Notes under the pieces: model-generated
The model's database searches: none
What the model saw: the letters and a program-made list of their open reading frames with translations, nothing else
What the model was told of the DNA's origin: nothing
Assembly (NCBI GenBank): GCA_902514225.1
Contig: CABXPN010000013.1
Span: forward strand, 1 to 26,999
Length of the DNA stretch: 26,999 nt
Direction: 5' to 3'
Source of the DNA: an uncultured Bacteroidota bacterium
Lineage (GTDB): Bacteria > Bacteroidota > Bacteroidia > Flavobacteriales > BACL11
Program-made: the position numbers and the translations under genes
Part shown: piece after piece, positions 1 through 9,671 of the stretch
How positions within the stretch are numbered: position 1 is the stretch's first letter
How the letters are laid out: every line of letters starts with the position of its first letter

Positions 1-2937
1 TTGGAGTATTTAGAAGTTTTATCTGAGGGTGAAAATAAAGATGGAGTTTTAGATTGGATATTAAAAGAAACTGAGCTTTCTGAAGATCAGATTGTATTAT
101 ATGCAGAGAAAGTGAAAAGTAGTATTTTACACAATTATGCAGATCTTAGAATTTCTACTATTGATAAGTTTACATATAATATAGTTCGTACTTTTTCTTC
201 TGATTTGGGTTTGGCTTACAATTTTGAGTTGGAGATGGATAATTATAAAATTATTCAGCCAGTAGTTGCTACTTTACTTTCAAAGATGTCTGCAAAAGGA
301 GGGGATTTGTCGGAAGCTTTGGTGAATTTTGCTTTGCAAAAAGCAGAAGAGGGAAAAAGTACAAATATCGAAAATGACTTAGAAGATTTTGCCAGAAACC
401 TTTTTAATGAAGATGCAATTCCTTTTATAAATTCGAATACAATATCTATTTCATCTTGCTTAAAAGTAAAAGATGATTTACTAAGAAAGAGAAATCATAT
501 TAAAAAATCTATTTCAGATTTATCTGATATCATTTCACAATATTTTGTTTCATTTGGATTTACAAAAGAACATTTTTTAAGAGGAACATTTTATAATCAT
601 TTTACTAAAAACTTAAAAGATGAAAAGAAATGGAATCCTTCTGATTCATTTCAAAGAAATATACAAAATGATATTTGGTATACAGAATCAAAACCGGATG
701 ATATTAAAGGTTTAGTTGATACTCATAAACCAAAATTCTTAAGTTATTATTATGATTTGTTATCTTATATTAAAGAGTATAACACAGTAAATTCTTTATT
801 CTCTAATATATATTCCATTGCAGTTCTTAACGAGCTTTTATCAGAGATAAATGAATATAAAAAGGAACAAAATATTGAGCAGATTTCTGTGTTTAATAAA
901 AAAATACATGAGGTAATTGTAAAGCAACCGTCCTCTTTTATTTATGAAAGAATAGGAGAGAGGTATAATCATTTTTTAATTGATGAATTTCAGGACACTT
1001 CTCTTTTACAATGGCAAAATTTACTTCCTCTTATAACAGATTCTGTTGATTATGGAAGTTGTTTTATTGTTGGTGACGGGAAACAATCTATTTACAGATG
1101 GAGAGGAGGGGAGGTAGAACAATTTCTTAATATTCCTAAAATATTTATGGGGGATAATCTATCAGAGAAAAGTGAGTGGGAATCTAAGTTAGAGCATCAT
1201 TATAATGTAGATAAAGTAGAAAATCAGAATTATAGAAGCAAGAAAAATATAATTGATTTTAATAATAAGTTTTTTGATAAGCTAAAACACAATTTATCTC
1301 CAAGTTTAATTGGGATTTATGATGATAGTCAGCAAAATTTTGATTTTGCAAAAGATGGAGGTTATGTTCATTTGGAGTTAGTTGACAATGAGGAAGATGG
1401 ATTTAAGGAAAATGTAATTCAGAAAATGATTTCCGAAATTAAAACACTTGTTTCTGAAAATAACTTCAGGTATAAAGATATTACTATTTTATGTAATAGC
1501 AGAAAAAGGGTTTCTCTTGTTGCAAATCTTTTTTCTATGTCGGAGATTCCTGTTGTATCTTCTGAAGGATTGCTTATAAATTCCTCCGAAAAAGTTAGAG
1601 TTATAATTTCTGTATTAAGATATCTTCAGAACAAAACCGATAAAATCGCAAAAGCATCTGTTTGTAATTTCTTAATAAATAATTCTGAAAAAGAATATTC
1701 AATACATGATGTTAATCTTCATATTTCTAAAAAAGAAGGATTCAATAAAATATTACAAAACTTTAATATTTCTTTAAAAGAAAGCACTTTGTTAAGATTG
1801 CCTTTATATGAGTTGATTGAGAGGCTTTATAAATTATTTTCTATAGAGGAAGATGTTTATACAACTTTCTTTCTAGATGTAATTTTAAGTTTTTCTGAAA
1901 ACAAAGGAAGTAACATTGCTGAGTTTTTAGATTGGTGGGAAGAGAAAAAAGAAATTGAATCAGTTGTAGTTCCTGAAGAAACAGATGCAGTCCAATTAAT
2001 GACAATTCATAAATCAAAAGGATTAGCTTTTAATGTGGTAATGATTCCATTTAATTGGGAGGGAGGAAAAAATTATTCTGAGATTTGGGTAGATTCTTCT
2101 CTTCAAACAAAAAATAAATTAAAATCTTCATTAATCAGAACTACAACTAAATTAGAAAATTCTGATTTTGACAAGGAATATTTGCAGGAAAAACAACTTA
2201 GTTATATGGATAATCTGAATAAGTTGTATGTATCTATGACAAGAGCAAAGGAGAGATTATATGTTTATTCCAAACAATACTCTCAAAACATAAGTACGTC
2301 ATTTTTAAATTCTACAAAACTTAATTTGTTTTTGTATCAATTCGGAATTCAGGACAAACTTGTTATTGGAGATCCATCCGAAAAATTTATCAGAAAAGAA
2401 AATAAAAGTCCTAATGAGTATTTATTATCTGGAAAGAAGAAAATTGATTGGAAAAAAGTAGTGTCTTTAAAGAGATCTTCTGAAAGGTCTTGGGATTTGG
2501 ATGAAAATAATTCGGCTAAAGATTGGGGTAAATTATTACATTATGCACTTTCTATAATAAATAATAAAAATGAAATTATTGAGTGTTGTAATCGTGTTTA
2601 TCTTGAAGGAGAGTGTGATGTTGGATTAAAAGAAAAACTAATAAATACAATATCAGATTTATTTGAAAAAGAAGAGTTTAACAGGTTTTTTGATGATAGA
2701 TGGGAGGTGAAAAATGAAAAGGAAATTTTACTACCTTCAGGAGAATCTTATATTCCGGATAGGATTTTATTTAATAAAAATTCAACAATTGTAATAGATT
2801 ATAAAACGGGAGCTCCTGAACAAAAATATATTGATCAGATTATTAATTATGCTTTTATCTTAAATAAGATGGGATATCAGAATATTGAAAAGTATTTAAT
2901 TTATACTAATTCAGAAAAATTAGTCCATAAAATATGA
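1..2937 (+). CDS. addA: AddA-like UvrD-family helicase-nuclease, 5' partial
   Basis: This is the helicase-nuclease subunit of an AddAB-type complex, which resects double-strand DNA breaks for RecA-dependent repair in the cytoplasm. The visible 978 codons carry superfamily 1 helicase motifs in order: a TIDKF segment near residue 53, DEFQDT (328-333), GDGKQSIYRWRGG (358-370), QNYRS, TIHKSKG (668-674) and YVSMTRAKER (743-752). A C-terminal PD-(D/E)XK nuclease follows, with H847, PD (919-920) and DYKTG (933-937). The Walker A motif that should precede these is absent, so the gene starts upstream of the window and the TTG at base 1 is not a real start; I infer roughly 70-80 residues are missing. 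The stop overlaps the addB start by 4 nt (ATGA), which implies translational coupling. RecB-type naming is possible, but the AddB partner favours AddA. Confidence 0.9.
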   Translation: MEYLEVLSEGENKDGVLDWILKETELSEDQIVLYAEKVKSSILHNYADLRISTIDKFTYNIVRTFSSDLGLAYNFELEMDNYKIIQPVVATLLSKMSAKGGDLSEALVNFALQKAEEGKSTNIENDLEDFARNLFNEDAIPFINSNTISISSCLKVKDDLLRKRNHIKKSISDLSDIISQYFVSFGFTKEHFLRGTFYNHFTKNLKDEKKWNPSDSFQRNIQNDIWYTESKPDDIKGLVDTHKPKFLSYYYDLLSYIKEYNTVNSLFSNIYSIAVLNELLSEINEYKKEQNIEQISVFNKKIHEVIVKQPSSFIYERIGERYNHFLIDEFQDTSLLQWQNLLPLITDSVDYGSCFIVGDGKQSIYRWRGGEVEQFLNIPKIFMGDNLSEKSEWESKLEHHYNVDKVENQNYRSKKNIIDFNNKFFDKLKHNLSPSLIGIYDDSQQNFDFAKDGGYVHLELVDNEEDGFKENVIQKMISEIKTLVSENNFRYKDITILCNSRKRVSLVANLFSMSEIPVVSSEGLLINSSEKVRVIISVLRYLQNKTDKIAKASVCNFLINNSEKEYSIHDVNLHISKKEGFNKILQNFNISLKESTLLRLPLYELIERLYKLFSIEEDVYTTFFLDVILSFSENKGSNIAEFLDWWEEKKEIESVVVPEETDAVQLMTIHKSKGLAFNVVMIPFNWEGGKNYSEIWVDSSLQTKNKLKSSLIRTTTKLENSDFDKEYLQEKQLSYMDNLNKLYVSMTRAKERLYVYSKQYSQNISTSFLNSTKLNLFLYQFGIQDKLVIGDPSEKFIRKENKSPNEYLLSGKKKIDWKKVVSLKRSSERSWDLDENNSAKDWGKLLHYALSIINNKNEIIECCNRVYLEGECDVGLKEKLINTISDLFEKEEFNRFFDDRWEVKNEKEILLPSGESYIPDRILFNKNSTIVIDYKTGAPEQKYIDQIINYAFILNKMGYQNIEKYLIYTNSEKLVHKI

Positions 2938-5705
2938 AAGCATTTTTAGAAAATATAGCAGAAAGACTAATTAAGAAATATCCAGAAACAATGGATGGTG
3001 TTGCTGTTGTTTTGCCAAGTAAAAGATCAGTTGTTTTTCTTAAACATTATCTTTCAAAATTAATTGATAAACCAATTTTTCTTCCACAGTTCTACTCTAT
3101 TGAGGATTTCATTGAGGGTATCTCAGGGTATAAAGTTTTAGATAATTTATCCTTGCAATTTTATTTGTATCAAGCGTATTTACAATCTTCTCCTTCTGAA
3201 ACTGATTCATTTGAAAAGTTTATGAGTTGGAGTAACATGCTTTTACATGATTTTAATGAAGTGGACAGAAATTTAGTAGATGCGAAATTGATCTTTTCAA
3301 ATCTGAAAGATGTTAAAGAGTTAGAAAATTGGAATTTAGAAGATTGGAGTTTCTCTGAAGGAAAACTAACTCAGTCGCAAGAGAGTTTTACAACTTTTTA
3401 TAGTCATATTTATAGTTGGTACTCTAATTTTAATGAGTTACTTTCAGAAAATAATTTCGCCTATCAGGGTATGGCCTACAAAAAAGCAGTTTCAAATATT
3501 GAAAATATAAATCTGCAATGGGATAAAGTTTGGTTTGTGGGATTAAATGCCTTAACTACTTCAGAACAAAAGATAATTGATTGTCTGAAGAAAAAAGATA
3601 TTGCCAGAGTTTTTTGGGATGCAGATGAATATTATTATAATAATAAAAATCATGAAGCAGGAGATTTCTTAAGAACACAAAGAGATAAATGGTCGGAAAT
3701 TGATTTTGATGGTGTAGGAAAATATTATGAAACAGAGAAAAATTCATTTAATATAATAGCTTGTCCAAAAAACATATCACAATCTAAGGTTATCTCCGAG
3801 ATATTATCTTCCTACTCAGAAGAAGATCTCAAAGAAAGTAAAACAGCAATAGTATTGGCGGATGAAGGAATGTTGTATCCCGTTTTAAATCACCTTCCGG
3901 AGAATGTAAAGGATTTAAATATTACAATGGGAAGCCCTATTAAAAACACTCCTTTATTTTCATTTATGGATGTAATATTTCAATCTCAAATTAGGGTTCT
4001 GAATTCCAATACTTTTTACTATAAAGATGTGTTGAATATTATTAATCATCCTTTGTTTATGCAATTTGCAGAATCTCATAATATTATATCTTTAAGAAAT
4101 GATATTTCTGTAAAGAATAAAGTAAGAATTTCTGTTGATTTTATAGAAAAACATCTGAAATCAGATCTTGAAAATGTTAAGAGTATTTTTAATTTCTGGA
4201 AAGATTCAGATGATGTTTTTAATTGTGAAAGATCTATAATCAATATTTTAAGAGAACAAATAAAAGGAAAGAAAAATAGTATAGAATCAGAGATATTCTA
4301 TTCTTTTCATAAATCTTTCACTCTATTAAAAAATCTAATTGCAACTCATGAATTTAAGGTTGAGATTAAAACAATTTATTCTATTTTCAGACAATTAGTT
4401 TCTAAAGAAGTAATACCTTTTAAAGGAGAACCCTTAAAAGGAGCTCAGCTAATGGGAATTTTAGAAAGTAGAACTTTAGATTTTAAAAATGTAATTATCC
4501 TGAATGTAAATGAAGGTGTGTTACCGAAAGGAAAAACATTAAATTCATTTATTCCTTTTGATATGAAAATTCATTTTAAGATTCCAACTTATAGAGTAAA
4601 TGATGCTGTTTTTTCTTATCACTTTTATAGATTATTACAAAGAGCAGAAAATGTAAATATCTTATACAATACAGAAACAGATGATTTCGGAAGTGGTGAA
4701 AAGAGTAGATTCATAACTCAATTATTATCAGAGTATCCTTATCAGATGAATAGATTTATTTATGGTGGTAATAAATTAAGTTTTAAAGAAGAAGATATAA
4801 TTATTATAGAAAACTCTGGAGTTTCAGGCCAGATAACAAAATGGTCAAAATATGTTTCTCCTTCTGCATTAAACAGATATAATAACTGCAGTCTTTCTTT
4901 TTATTATCATTATTTGGCAAAAATCAGAAAAGAGAATGAAGTAGAGGAATTTGCAGAAGCTAATATTATAGGATCTGCTATTCATGAAGCATTTGATGAC
5001 TTATATCCTATGAAAATAGTTTCTGTTTCTGATATTAAAGATAAGAAAGAGGACATTCTTAAAAAAGTAGAAGAGAAATTTTCTGACTTAATGAAAGGAG
5101 AGAATATCTCTGAAGGAAAAAATTATCTTTCATTGCAAATTGCTAAGAAGCTAGCAGATAATTTTATGAAGTTTGAGGAGAATTATTTAAAAAAATCTAA
5201 TTCAACTTTAAATATTTTAGAGTCGGAAGGAGAATTTGAACATAAAGTAAAAATTAATAATCAGGATTTTTTAATTAAAGGAAAAGTTGACAGAATTGAT
5301 GAATTTGAAAATCAGATCAGAATTATTGATTATAAAACAGGAATTGTAAATAAAACAGATGTTACAATTTCAGATTTTCAAGATTTATCTGACATACCCA
5401 AAAAAGGAAAAGCCCTTCAACTTTTAGTTTATTCTTATCTTTATCTTAAAAATAATCCTAATTATTTAGATCATGAAGTTATTGCAGGTAACTTTTCCTT
5501 TAAGAATCTAAAAGAGGGTTTTATTTCTGTTGCTAAAAAGCTAGGGAATAAAAAGAATGATATTTTGATTACTTCTTTTGTTTTGGATGAAATTGAAGAA
5601 ATAATAAAAGAAATAATAAATAAAATCCTCACAGAAGATTTTAAACAAACTGAAGAAATAAGCAGATGCGAATATTGTGATTATAAGTCTTTATGTAATA
5701 GATAA
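2934..5705 (+). CDS. addB: AddB-like PD-(D/E)XK nuclease with Fe-S staple
   Basis: This is the partner subunit of AddA: an inactivated-helicase scaffold with its own nuclease, acting on the second strand during break resection. The 923-residue protein ends in a nuclease domain with GSAIHEAFDD, KVDRID (D786) and DYKTG (799-803). Four cysteines, C652 in NRYNNCSLSFYYHY and C912, C915 and C921 at the extreme C-terminus, match the 4Fe-4S staple spacing (C...CxxCxxxxxC) of AddB nucleases. The N-terminus has VVLPSKRSVVFLKHYL where some AddB proteins carry a nucleotide-binding loop; there is no GxGKT, so ATP binding is unlikely. The ATG overlaps the addA stop, so the two are probably made in equal amounts. 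It is a little shorter than the Firmicute AddB (about 1150 residues). Confidence 0.87.
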   Translation: MKAFLENIAERLIKKYPETMDGVAVVLPSKRSVVFLKHYLSKLIDKPIFLPQFYSIEDFIEGISGYKVLDNLSLQFYLYQAYLQSSPSETDSFEKFMSWSNMLLHDFNEVDRNLVDAKLIFSNLKDVKELENWNLEDWSFSEGKLTQSQESFTTFYSHIYSWYSNFNELLSENNFAYQGMAYKKAVSNIENINLQWDKVWFVGLNALTTSEQKIIDCLKKKDIARVFWDADEYYYNNKNHEAGDFLRTQRDKWSEIDFDGVGKYYETEKNSFNIIACPKNISQSKVISEILSSYSEEDLKESKTAIVLADEGMLYPVLNHLPENVKDLNITMGSPIKNTPLFSFMDVIFQSQIRVLNSNTFYYKDVLNIINHPLFMQFAESHNIISLRNDISVKNKVRISVDFIEKHLKSDLENVKSIFNFWKDSDDVFNCERSIINILREQIKGKKNSIESEIFYSFHKSFTLLKNLIATHEFKVEIKTIYSIFRQLVSKEVIPFKGEPLKGAQLMGILESRTLDFKNVIILNVNEGVLPKGKTLNSFIPFDMKIHFKIPTYRVNDAVFSYHFYRLLQRAENVNILYNTETDDFGSGEKSRFITQLLSEYPYQMNRFIYGGNKLSFKEEDIIIIENSGVSGQITKWSKYVSPSALNRYNNCSLSFYYHYLAKIRKENEVEEFAEANIIGSAIHEAFDDLYPMKIVSVSDIKDKKEDILKKVEEKFSDLMKGENISEGKNYLSLQIAKKLADNFMKFEENYLKKSNSTLNILESEGEFEHKVKINNQDFLIKGKVDRIDEFENQIRIIDYKTGIVNKTDVTISDFQDLSDIPKKGKALQLLVYSYLYLKNNPNYLDHEVIAGNFSFKNLKEGFISVAKKLGNKKNDILITSFVLDEIEEIIKEIINKILTEDFKQTEEISRCEYCDYKSLCNR

Positions 5706-5709
5706 TTTG

Positions 5710-5717
5710 TAAATTTG
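5710..5717 (+). promoter_or_regulatory. Candidate -7 promoter element for the metalloprotease gene
   Basis: The bases TAAATTTG match the Bacteroidota -7 consensus TAnnTTTG exactly and lie 17 nt before the ATG at 5735. No good TTTG-type -33 element is present at the usual 17-23 nt spacing, because that region lies inside the end of addB. Transcription would begin about 10 nt before the start codon. The call is weak in such AT-rich DNA. Confidence 0.35.
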
Positions 5718-5734
5718 CATAAACCTAAAATAAG

Positions 5735-8700
5735 ATGAAAAGATTACTATTTCTACTTACGATTATTGTATTCCCACTTTCAGCACAAGACAATGTTTTT
5801 AGTTATACTGTTTCAGAGAATATTGTAACTCAAAATACTGAGAATACAAGAGCTGTTCATTTAGACAGAAATTTGTTAGATCAGATAATTTCTGAAAATT
5901 CAAATGATTTCTTTCTAAAACTCCCTCTTATTAATGAGAATTTTTTAGATGTATACATGAGAAAATTTTCTGTATTAAGTCCAGAGCATAAGTTAATAAT
6001 TGAAAAATCTACTGGACAGGACTCTGAAGAATATTCTCCAGATTTTCGATCTTATTATATCTTATATGAAGGCAATTCAATTGGTACATTTTTATGTTTT
6101 GAAAATTCCATTGTGATTAGTTATAAACACAATAACAGACAATTTGAGATAAACAAAATAGATAATGAATTTTTATTATTTGATGTAAATGATTGTTTGA
6201 TAAGTAATACATTTTCATGTGAAGTAGAAGAAAAAATAGAACGGATGAATATTGAAGAACATTATCCTGAATCATCTTTTATGACTCCAAAATGTTTGGA
6301 ATTAGCAGTTGAAGTAGATCAATATACTCGAAATACATTCAGTTCTAATACTACAACTACTAACTGGGCTCATGCAATTCTTGCTGGTGTTAGTCAGGTA
6401 TATGATAGTGAAGTAAATCTTAACATATCTATTGTAACAACAATTATTTGGGAAACTACAGATCCGTACGCTTCATATATTAATGATGCTAGTAATATGC
6501 TTGCTGCGTTAAGAAATCATTGGACATCAAATAATGGATCAATTAGTAGAGACTTGGTTCATTTAATGACTAAAAGATCAAATACAGGAACTGGAGGTAT
6601 TGCTTACAGAGATGTTTTGTGTAGTAATTCTTGGGGATATGCATTTAGTTCAGATTTGAATAATACAACAAATTTTAATTTTCCTAATCCATCATATACT
6701 TGGAACTTAATGGTTTGTAGTCATGAGATTGGTCATAATATTGAATCTCATCATACACACTGGTGTGGTTGGCCTTTAGGACCAATTGATAATTGTGCAG
6801 ATGTAGAGGGTAGTTGTACAAATAATCCTACTCCACAAGTTGGGACAATAATGAGCTATTGTCATGTTGGAGGAAATGGTATAATTATTGATTTTCATTC
6901 TATAGTTGTTAACAATGCTTTAACTCCTGGGATCAATGGAGCTAGTTGTTTGACTGCATGTACATTTTATGGATGTACTGATCCTAACGCAACAAATTAT
7001 GACCCTAATGCAACTGTTGATGATGGAAGTTGTACTTATTCTCCTCCTGTTCTTTCATCAAATACAATAAATATTAGCTGTAATGGTTTATCAGATGGAA
7101 GTATAGATTTATCTGTAAGTGGAGGGTTATCTCCATATACTTATGTTTGGAGTAATGGTTCATTCTCTCAAGATATCTCGAATTTATTAGCTGGAACTTA
7201 TACTATTTCTGTTACGGATGCATTAGGACAAACTGCAACTTCTTCTTATAATATAACTGAACCATCTGTTATTACTCCAATATATACAGTTACTAATACA
7301 ACTGGATTTGGAATGAGTAATGGATCTATTTCAGTTTCAGTTTCTGGAGGAACTCCTCCTTACACATACTATTGGATTGGATATACATCTACTTCTGCAA
7401 TATTATCTAATTTAATCTCAGGAACATATGTTTCTTATATTATAGATGCAAATAATTGTTATGTTGTTGATTCTATTGATGTATTTGATGATGTGCCAAC
7501 TCCTATACACTTAACATACTCTATAACTGATGTTCTTTGTACTGGTAATTCTACAGGATCAATTGATATTACAGTTAGTGGTGGAGTTCCTCCATATTCA
7601 TATTTATGGAGTAATGGATCTACTTCTGAAGATTTATCCAATATTACTGCAGGGAATTATATTATAAATATTACGGATAATCAAGGTCAAAGTCGATTAG
7701 ACACCATGGTTGTTAATGAGCCATTGCCACTATCCTTATCTTATATAGTTACAAATGAAAGCAGTGTAGGAGCAAGTGATGGATCAATTGATTTAACAGT
7801 GACAGGAGGAACTCCACCTTTCTCATATTTCTGGAATACGAATCCATCCCAAACAACAGAAGATATTACTAATTTAAGCGCAGGAACATATGTGGTGTAT
7901 GTCGGATATAATAATTGGACTTGCTTTATTAGCGATACGGTAGTAGTATCAGTAGGATTATCTGGTTGTACAGATCCTATTGCATGTAATTATAATCCAT
8001 CTGCTATTATTGATGATGGAAGTTGTTTCTATCAATCTAATCCGGTTACAGATATGTCACTTTACACTTGGGAATTTGATGTTCAATGGGGATGTTCTGG
8101 GACTATATATAGTGCAGAAATGGAGTTTGATTCTTCAGGTACCGGGGTTGTTAATCCAGGAACTTCTGGAGCAACAAATGTTAATTGGTCATTGTGTGAT
8201 AGTGTTTTGTCTTGGGTTTATTCAGGAGGAACATTATATACATCAACAGATTATAATAATGGAATTTTTACTGGAACTATGATTTCTGGTTCTTCAACAG
8301 GATGTTTTACTTTAACTCCTACTATTCCTGGTTGTTTAGATTCTACCTCCCCTCTATATAATCCTTTGGCTAATTATGATGATGGAAGTTGTTGCGATAA
8401 CTATATGGAATTAAGTATGTACTCGAGTTGGAGTGGTGGTGGGTGGAATTCTGGTACTTGGTGGACAATTTCAGATCTTTCTGGAGCGGTTGTCTATACC
8501 ACTCAATATGTTTATAATTCTGGAACAGACACTTACAATAGTCCTCAATATTTTTGTTTACCGGTCGGATGTTATACGATAACATGTAATGGAACAAATG
8601 GAGGGTTAGGAAGTGTAAGTTGGTCGTTGTTAAACACTAATACATCTACAACAGTTGCTAATGGTGGAGCTCCTTATATAAACCAGATAAGTGTTGGAGG

Positions 8701-9628
8701 AGTTGTTTGCCCAATATTTGGATGTACTGATTCTTTAGCTGATAATTATGACCCGACTGCAAATTCAGATGATGGATCTTGTATTTATTCAGGATGTACT
8801 GATTCTACAGCATTAAATTACAATCCAAATGTTAATTTAGATGACGGATCTTGTGTGTATTGCTCATGTGGACAGATAACTGGAGTAAATACCTTGGATA
8901 TCATACATGATAGAGCTACATTTAATTGGGATAATATGAATTCCTCTTGTTGTGATGTAGATCAAATAAGGTTCCGTTACAGAGAGGTTGGAACGAACGC
9001 TTGGTCTACTAAGACAATGGGATCTCCTACTGGGACTGGATGTAATACGTTAAATACTTCAAAACTTATATTAGGACTTTTCCCATCAACAACTTATGAG
9101 TACGGATTTAAAATATGGTATTGTAATGCATCAACTATAAATTGGCATGCTTCAGGAACATTTACAACTTTATCGAGTTGTCCTAATGTTACAAACTTTA
9201 CTTCAACTCCTATTACTAATACAAAAGTTAAATTTGATTGGAATTTAAATGGAACTTATTCTTTCCTAAGAATTAAATTAAGAGAAGATTCCACTGGATC
9301 TCCTTGGATGAACGCAGGAGGTTTTGGAGTAAATTATCCTGCGATTACAAAAAATAAGAATGGATTAATTCCTGGTCAAACATATCGTGCTCAAGCAAGA
9401 ACTTGGTGTGATCCAAATGGAGGAGCGTATCGATCAACATCTTGGACTCCATTAGTGTTTTGGACTCAACCAACAAATGTCAGACTTTTAAACACAAATG
9501 AAATTAGTTTATTAAAAGTAGTAGATATTTTAGGTAGAGAGGTTAATCCAGGTAAAGTGATTAACAGTACAACTTTATTTTACATTTATTCTGATGGAAG
9601 TGTAGAAAGACGCGTTGTTTTTGAATAA
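5735..9628 (+). CDS. Secreted modular zinc metalloprotease with SprB-like repeats, T9SS cargo
   Basis: A 1297-residue exported protein, probably a cell-surface or released protease. A signal peptide (MKRLLFLLTIIVFPLSA, cleaved before Q18) is followed by a long propeptide-like region. Next comes a metzincin-type catalytic domain of the M12B/reprolysin-like group with HEIGHNIESHH (zinc ligands H330, H334, H340) and a Met-turn GTIMSY (M373). The usual glycine at the eighth motif position is Glu337. Beyond this lie four SprB-like beta repeats (about 445-742; pattern DGSIDLSVSGG...YTYVWSNG), five 21-residue GCTDPxAxNYxPxAxxDDGSC units, two unrecognised beta-rich segments (765-865 and 887-995), and two fibronectin III-like regions (about 1041-1250). 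The end, LLKVVDILGREV...LFYIYSDGSVERRVVF (1258-1296), resembles the short T9SS C-terminal domain of marine Bacteroidota. The substrate is unknown. Fold and secretion calls are firm; proteolytic activity is inferred. Confidence 0.85.
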   Translation: MKRLLFLLTIIVFPLSAQDNVFSYTVSENIVTQNTENTRAVHLDRNLLDQIISENSNDFFLKLPLINENFLDVYMRKFSVLSPEHKLIIEKSTGQDSEEYSPDFRSYYILYEGNSIGTFLCFENSIVISYKHNNRQFEINKIDNEFLLFDVNDCLISNTFSCEVEEKIERMNIEEHYPESSFMTPKCLELAVEVDQYTRNTFSSNTTTTNWAHAILAGVSQVYDSEVNLNISIVTTIIWETTDPYASYINDASNMLAALRNHWTSNNGSISRDLVHLMTKRSNTGTGGIAYRDVLCSNSWGYAFSSDLNNTTNFNFPNPSYTWNLMVCSHEIGHNIESHHTHWCGWPLGPIDNCADVEGSCTNNPTPQVGTIMSYCHVGGNGIIIDFHSIVVNNALTPGINGASCLTACTFYGCTDPNATNYDPNATVDDGSCTYSPPVLSSNTINISCNGLSDGSIDLSVSGGLSPYTYVWSNGSFSQDISNLLAGTYTISVTDALGQTATSSYNITEPSVITPIYTVTNTTGFGMSNGSISVSVSGGTPPYTYYWIGYTSTSAILSNLISGTYVSYIIDANNCYVVDSIDVFDDVPTPIHLTYSITDVLCTGNSTGSIDITVSGGVPPYSYLWSNGSTSEDLSNITAGNYIINITDNQGQSRLDTMVVNEPLPLSLSYIVTNESSVGASDGSIDLTVTGGTPPFSYFWNTNPSQTTEDITNLSAGTYVVYVGYNNWTCFISDTVVVSVGLSGCTDPIACNYNPSAIIDDGSCFYQSNPVTDMSLYTWEFDVQWGCSGTIYSAEMEFDSSGTGVVNPGTSGATNVNWSLCDSVLSWVYSGGTLYTSTDYNNGIFTGTMISGSSTGCFTLTPTIPGCLDSTSPLYNPLANYDDGSCCDNYMELSMYSSWSGGGWNSGTWWTISDLSGAVVYTTQYVYNSGTDTYNSPQYFCLPVGCYTITCNGTNGGLGSVSWSLLNTNTSTTVANGGAPYINQISVGGVVCPIFGCTDSLADNYDPTANSDDGSCIYSGCTDSTALNYNPNVNLDDGSCVYCSCGQITGVNTLDIIHDRATFNWDNMNSSCCDVDQIRFRYREVGTNAWSTKTMGSPTGTGCNTLNTSKLILGLFPSTTYEYGFKIWYCNASTINWHASGTFTTLSSCPNVTNFTSTPITNTKVKFDWNLNGTYSFLRIKLREDSTGSPWMNAGGFGVNYPAITKNKNGLIPGQTYRAQARTWCDPNGGAYRSTSWTPLVFWTQPTNVRLLNTNEISLLKVVDILGREVNPGKVINSTTLFYIYSDGSVERRVVFE
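6971..8854 (+). repeat. Five dispersed copies of a 21-residue Cys/Asp repeat
   Basis: Five in-frame units with the pattern G-C-x-D-x-x-x-x-x-Y-x-P-x-x-x-x-D-D-G-S-C lie at 6971-7033, 7964-8026, 8330-8392, 8720-8782 and 8792-8854 inside the metalloprotease gene. The Asp-rich end resembles calcium-binding thrombospondin type 3 repeats, and the paired cysteines suggest one disulfide per unit. The units sit between larger domains and look like rigid linkers. The last two are almost adjacent (9 nt apart); the third is the most diverged (GCLDSTSPLYNP). Confidence 0.8.
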
Positions 9629-9642
9629 TTTTACTATATTAG
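9615..9642 (+). promoter_or_regulatory. Candidate promoter for the CxC lipoprotein gene
   Basis: TTG at 9615-9617 and TATATTAG at 9635-9642 lie 17 nt apart. The second box differs from TAnnTTTG at one base. The -33 part falls inside the last codons of the metalloprotease gene, and the predicted start site leaves a leader of about 20 nt before the ATG at 9672. This could give the lipoprotein its own transcript, but the match is imperfect. Confidence 0.3.
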
Positions 9643-9671
9643 CTGACTATTAAATAAATAAAATACAAAAA

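Noticed and set aside
1..3. TTG at base 1 as the start codon of addA
   Set aside because: The protein would lack Walker A and the preceding region that every active UvrD-family helicase needs; the gene is simply cut by the window edge.
7980..8282. 100-codon open frame inside the metalloprotease gene
   Set aside because: It lies in another frame of a clear modular coding sequence, and its composition is an artefact of that repeat-rich gene.
6971..8854. Regular repeats as a possible CRISPR array
   Set aside because: The units are in-frame protein repeats with variable DNA sequence and uneven spacing of hundreds of bases.
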